Source: Magnetococcales bacterium
GTDB lineage: Bacteria; Pseudomonadota; Magnetococcia; Magnetococcales; JADGCH01
NCBI GenBank assembly: GCA_015229115.1
Contig: JADGCH010000003.1
Location: 1-64,000, forward strand
DNA: 64,000 nucleotides
Reading direction: 5' to 3'
Positions 63,870-64,000 of this stretch are shown here, piece by piece. Within the stretch, counting starts at the first letter, position 1. Each line of letters opens with the position of its first letter. The notes beneath the pieces were generated by a model, which worked only from the letters and a program-made list of their open reading frames with translations, was not told where the DNA came from and did not search any database. The translations under genes and the position numbers were made by a program.

Positions 63870-64000
63870 ATGGAAACGATGTGGCAGAAAACGCTGGAGC
63901 TGATGCAGGAACAGGTATCGCGCCAGGTCTTTGATGTCTGGATCAAGCCGCTGCAGCCGGTCGGACAGGTCGAAAATAATGTCCTCGAACTTCTGGTTGA
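63870..64000 (+). CDS. dnaA: Replication initiator DnaA, 5' end
   Basis: The first 43 codons, cut by the right edge: METMWQKTLELMQEQVSRQ, then VFDVWIKPLQPV and NNVLELLV, the DnaA N-terminal domain I pattern (W...L...V....F..WI.PL). Two possible ATGs (63870 and 63879). The divergent rpmH-rnpA-yidD-yidC-mnmE neighbourhood supports the call. Confidence 0.93.
   Translation, partial: METMWQKTLELMQEQVSRQVFDVWIKPLQPVGQVENNVLELLV

Overview
The window is a 64 kb, moderately GC-rich, gene-dense bacterial chromosome segment. It ends at the replication-origin landmark: dnaA begins at the right edge on the + strand, and rpmH-rnpA-yidD-yidC-mnmE run away from it on the - strand. The gene content is that of a Gram-negative, flagellated, respiratory member of Pseudomonadota. 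It has flagellar export genes (fliQ, fliR, flhB), a periplasmic nitrate reductase operon (napDAGHBC), a SoxB-type sulfur-oxidation enzyme, an LptM-like lipoprotein at argH-lysA, oxygen-independent haem synthesis (hemN), several c-di-GMP enzymes and a hemerythrin-fused HD-GYP protein. This fits a microaerobic or denitrifying sulfur oxidiser. A Magnetococcia-like lineage is possible, but that is inference from gene content only.

Layout. 1-9.5 kb: an exported Fe-S aldo/keto reductase with a DUF6599-like protein, Kup divergent from TrkA-TrkH, a DciA/DUF721 protein, and a SulP transporter with an unusual SWIM-type zinc-finger tail. 9.5-19.6 kb (all - strand): PAS-GGDEF-EAL, a sigma54 response regulator and a second Fe-S aldo/keto reductase in one coupled operon, then nnrD, ribF, a Gfo/Idh/MocA oxidoreductase and a chemoreceptor with two periplasmic CZB domains. 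19.8-26.6 kb (+): GAF-GAF-GGDEF, HD-GYP-hemerythrin, and a pabB-pabC fusion carrying the 3' end of an Rpn/DUF4351-type gene. A truncated DUF4347/FG-GAP gene follows, lying between two copies of a GC-rich triple-hairpin repeat. This is the only clearly accessory patch in the window.

26.7-35.3 kb (+): argH, an lptM-like lipoprotein, lysA, dapF, a DegT/DnrJ aminotransferase, priA, def and fmt, ending against a convergent polysaccharide deacetylase. 36.3-41.7 kb (+): napDAGHBC. 41.7-45.4 kb (-): an M16 peptidase, soxB and a lone ABC ATPase. 45.5-50.8 kb: tRNA-Gly(CCC), shikimate kinase, thioredoxin, tRNA-Arg(CCG), htpX-rpe and the convergent hemE-hemN. A 460 bp gap at 50.8-51.3 kb holds three direct repeats and what looks like a decayed copy of the 3' end of the neighbouring unknown gene. 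52.5-57.6 kb: Nif3-like protein and aroE meet a zinc-ribbon protein, alaS and recX. 57.6-63.9 kb: flhB-fliR-fliQ, then the origin cluster.

Most genes sit in tight operons with four-base ATGA/GTGA overlaps. No CRISPR array, prophage, transposase or complete defence system is visible. I did not find a convincing wholly new system. The best leads are the SulP-SWIM fusion, the PabBC-Rpn tail fusion beside nested structured repeats, the GGDEF/HD-GYP-hemerythrin pair, and the isolated soxB operon.
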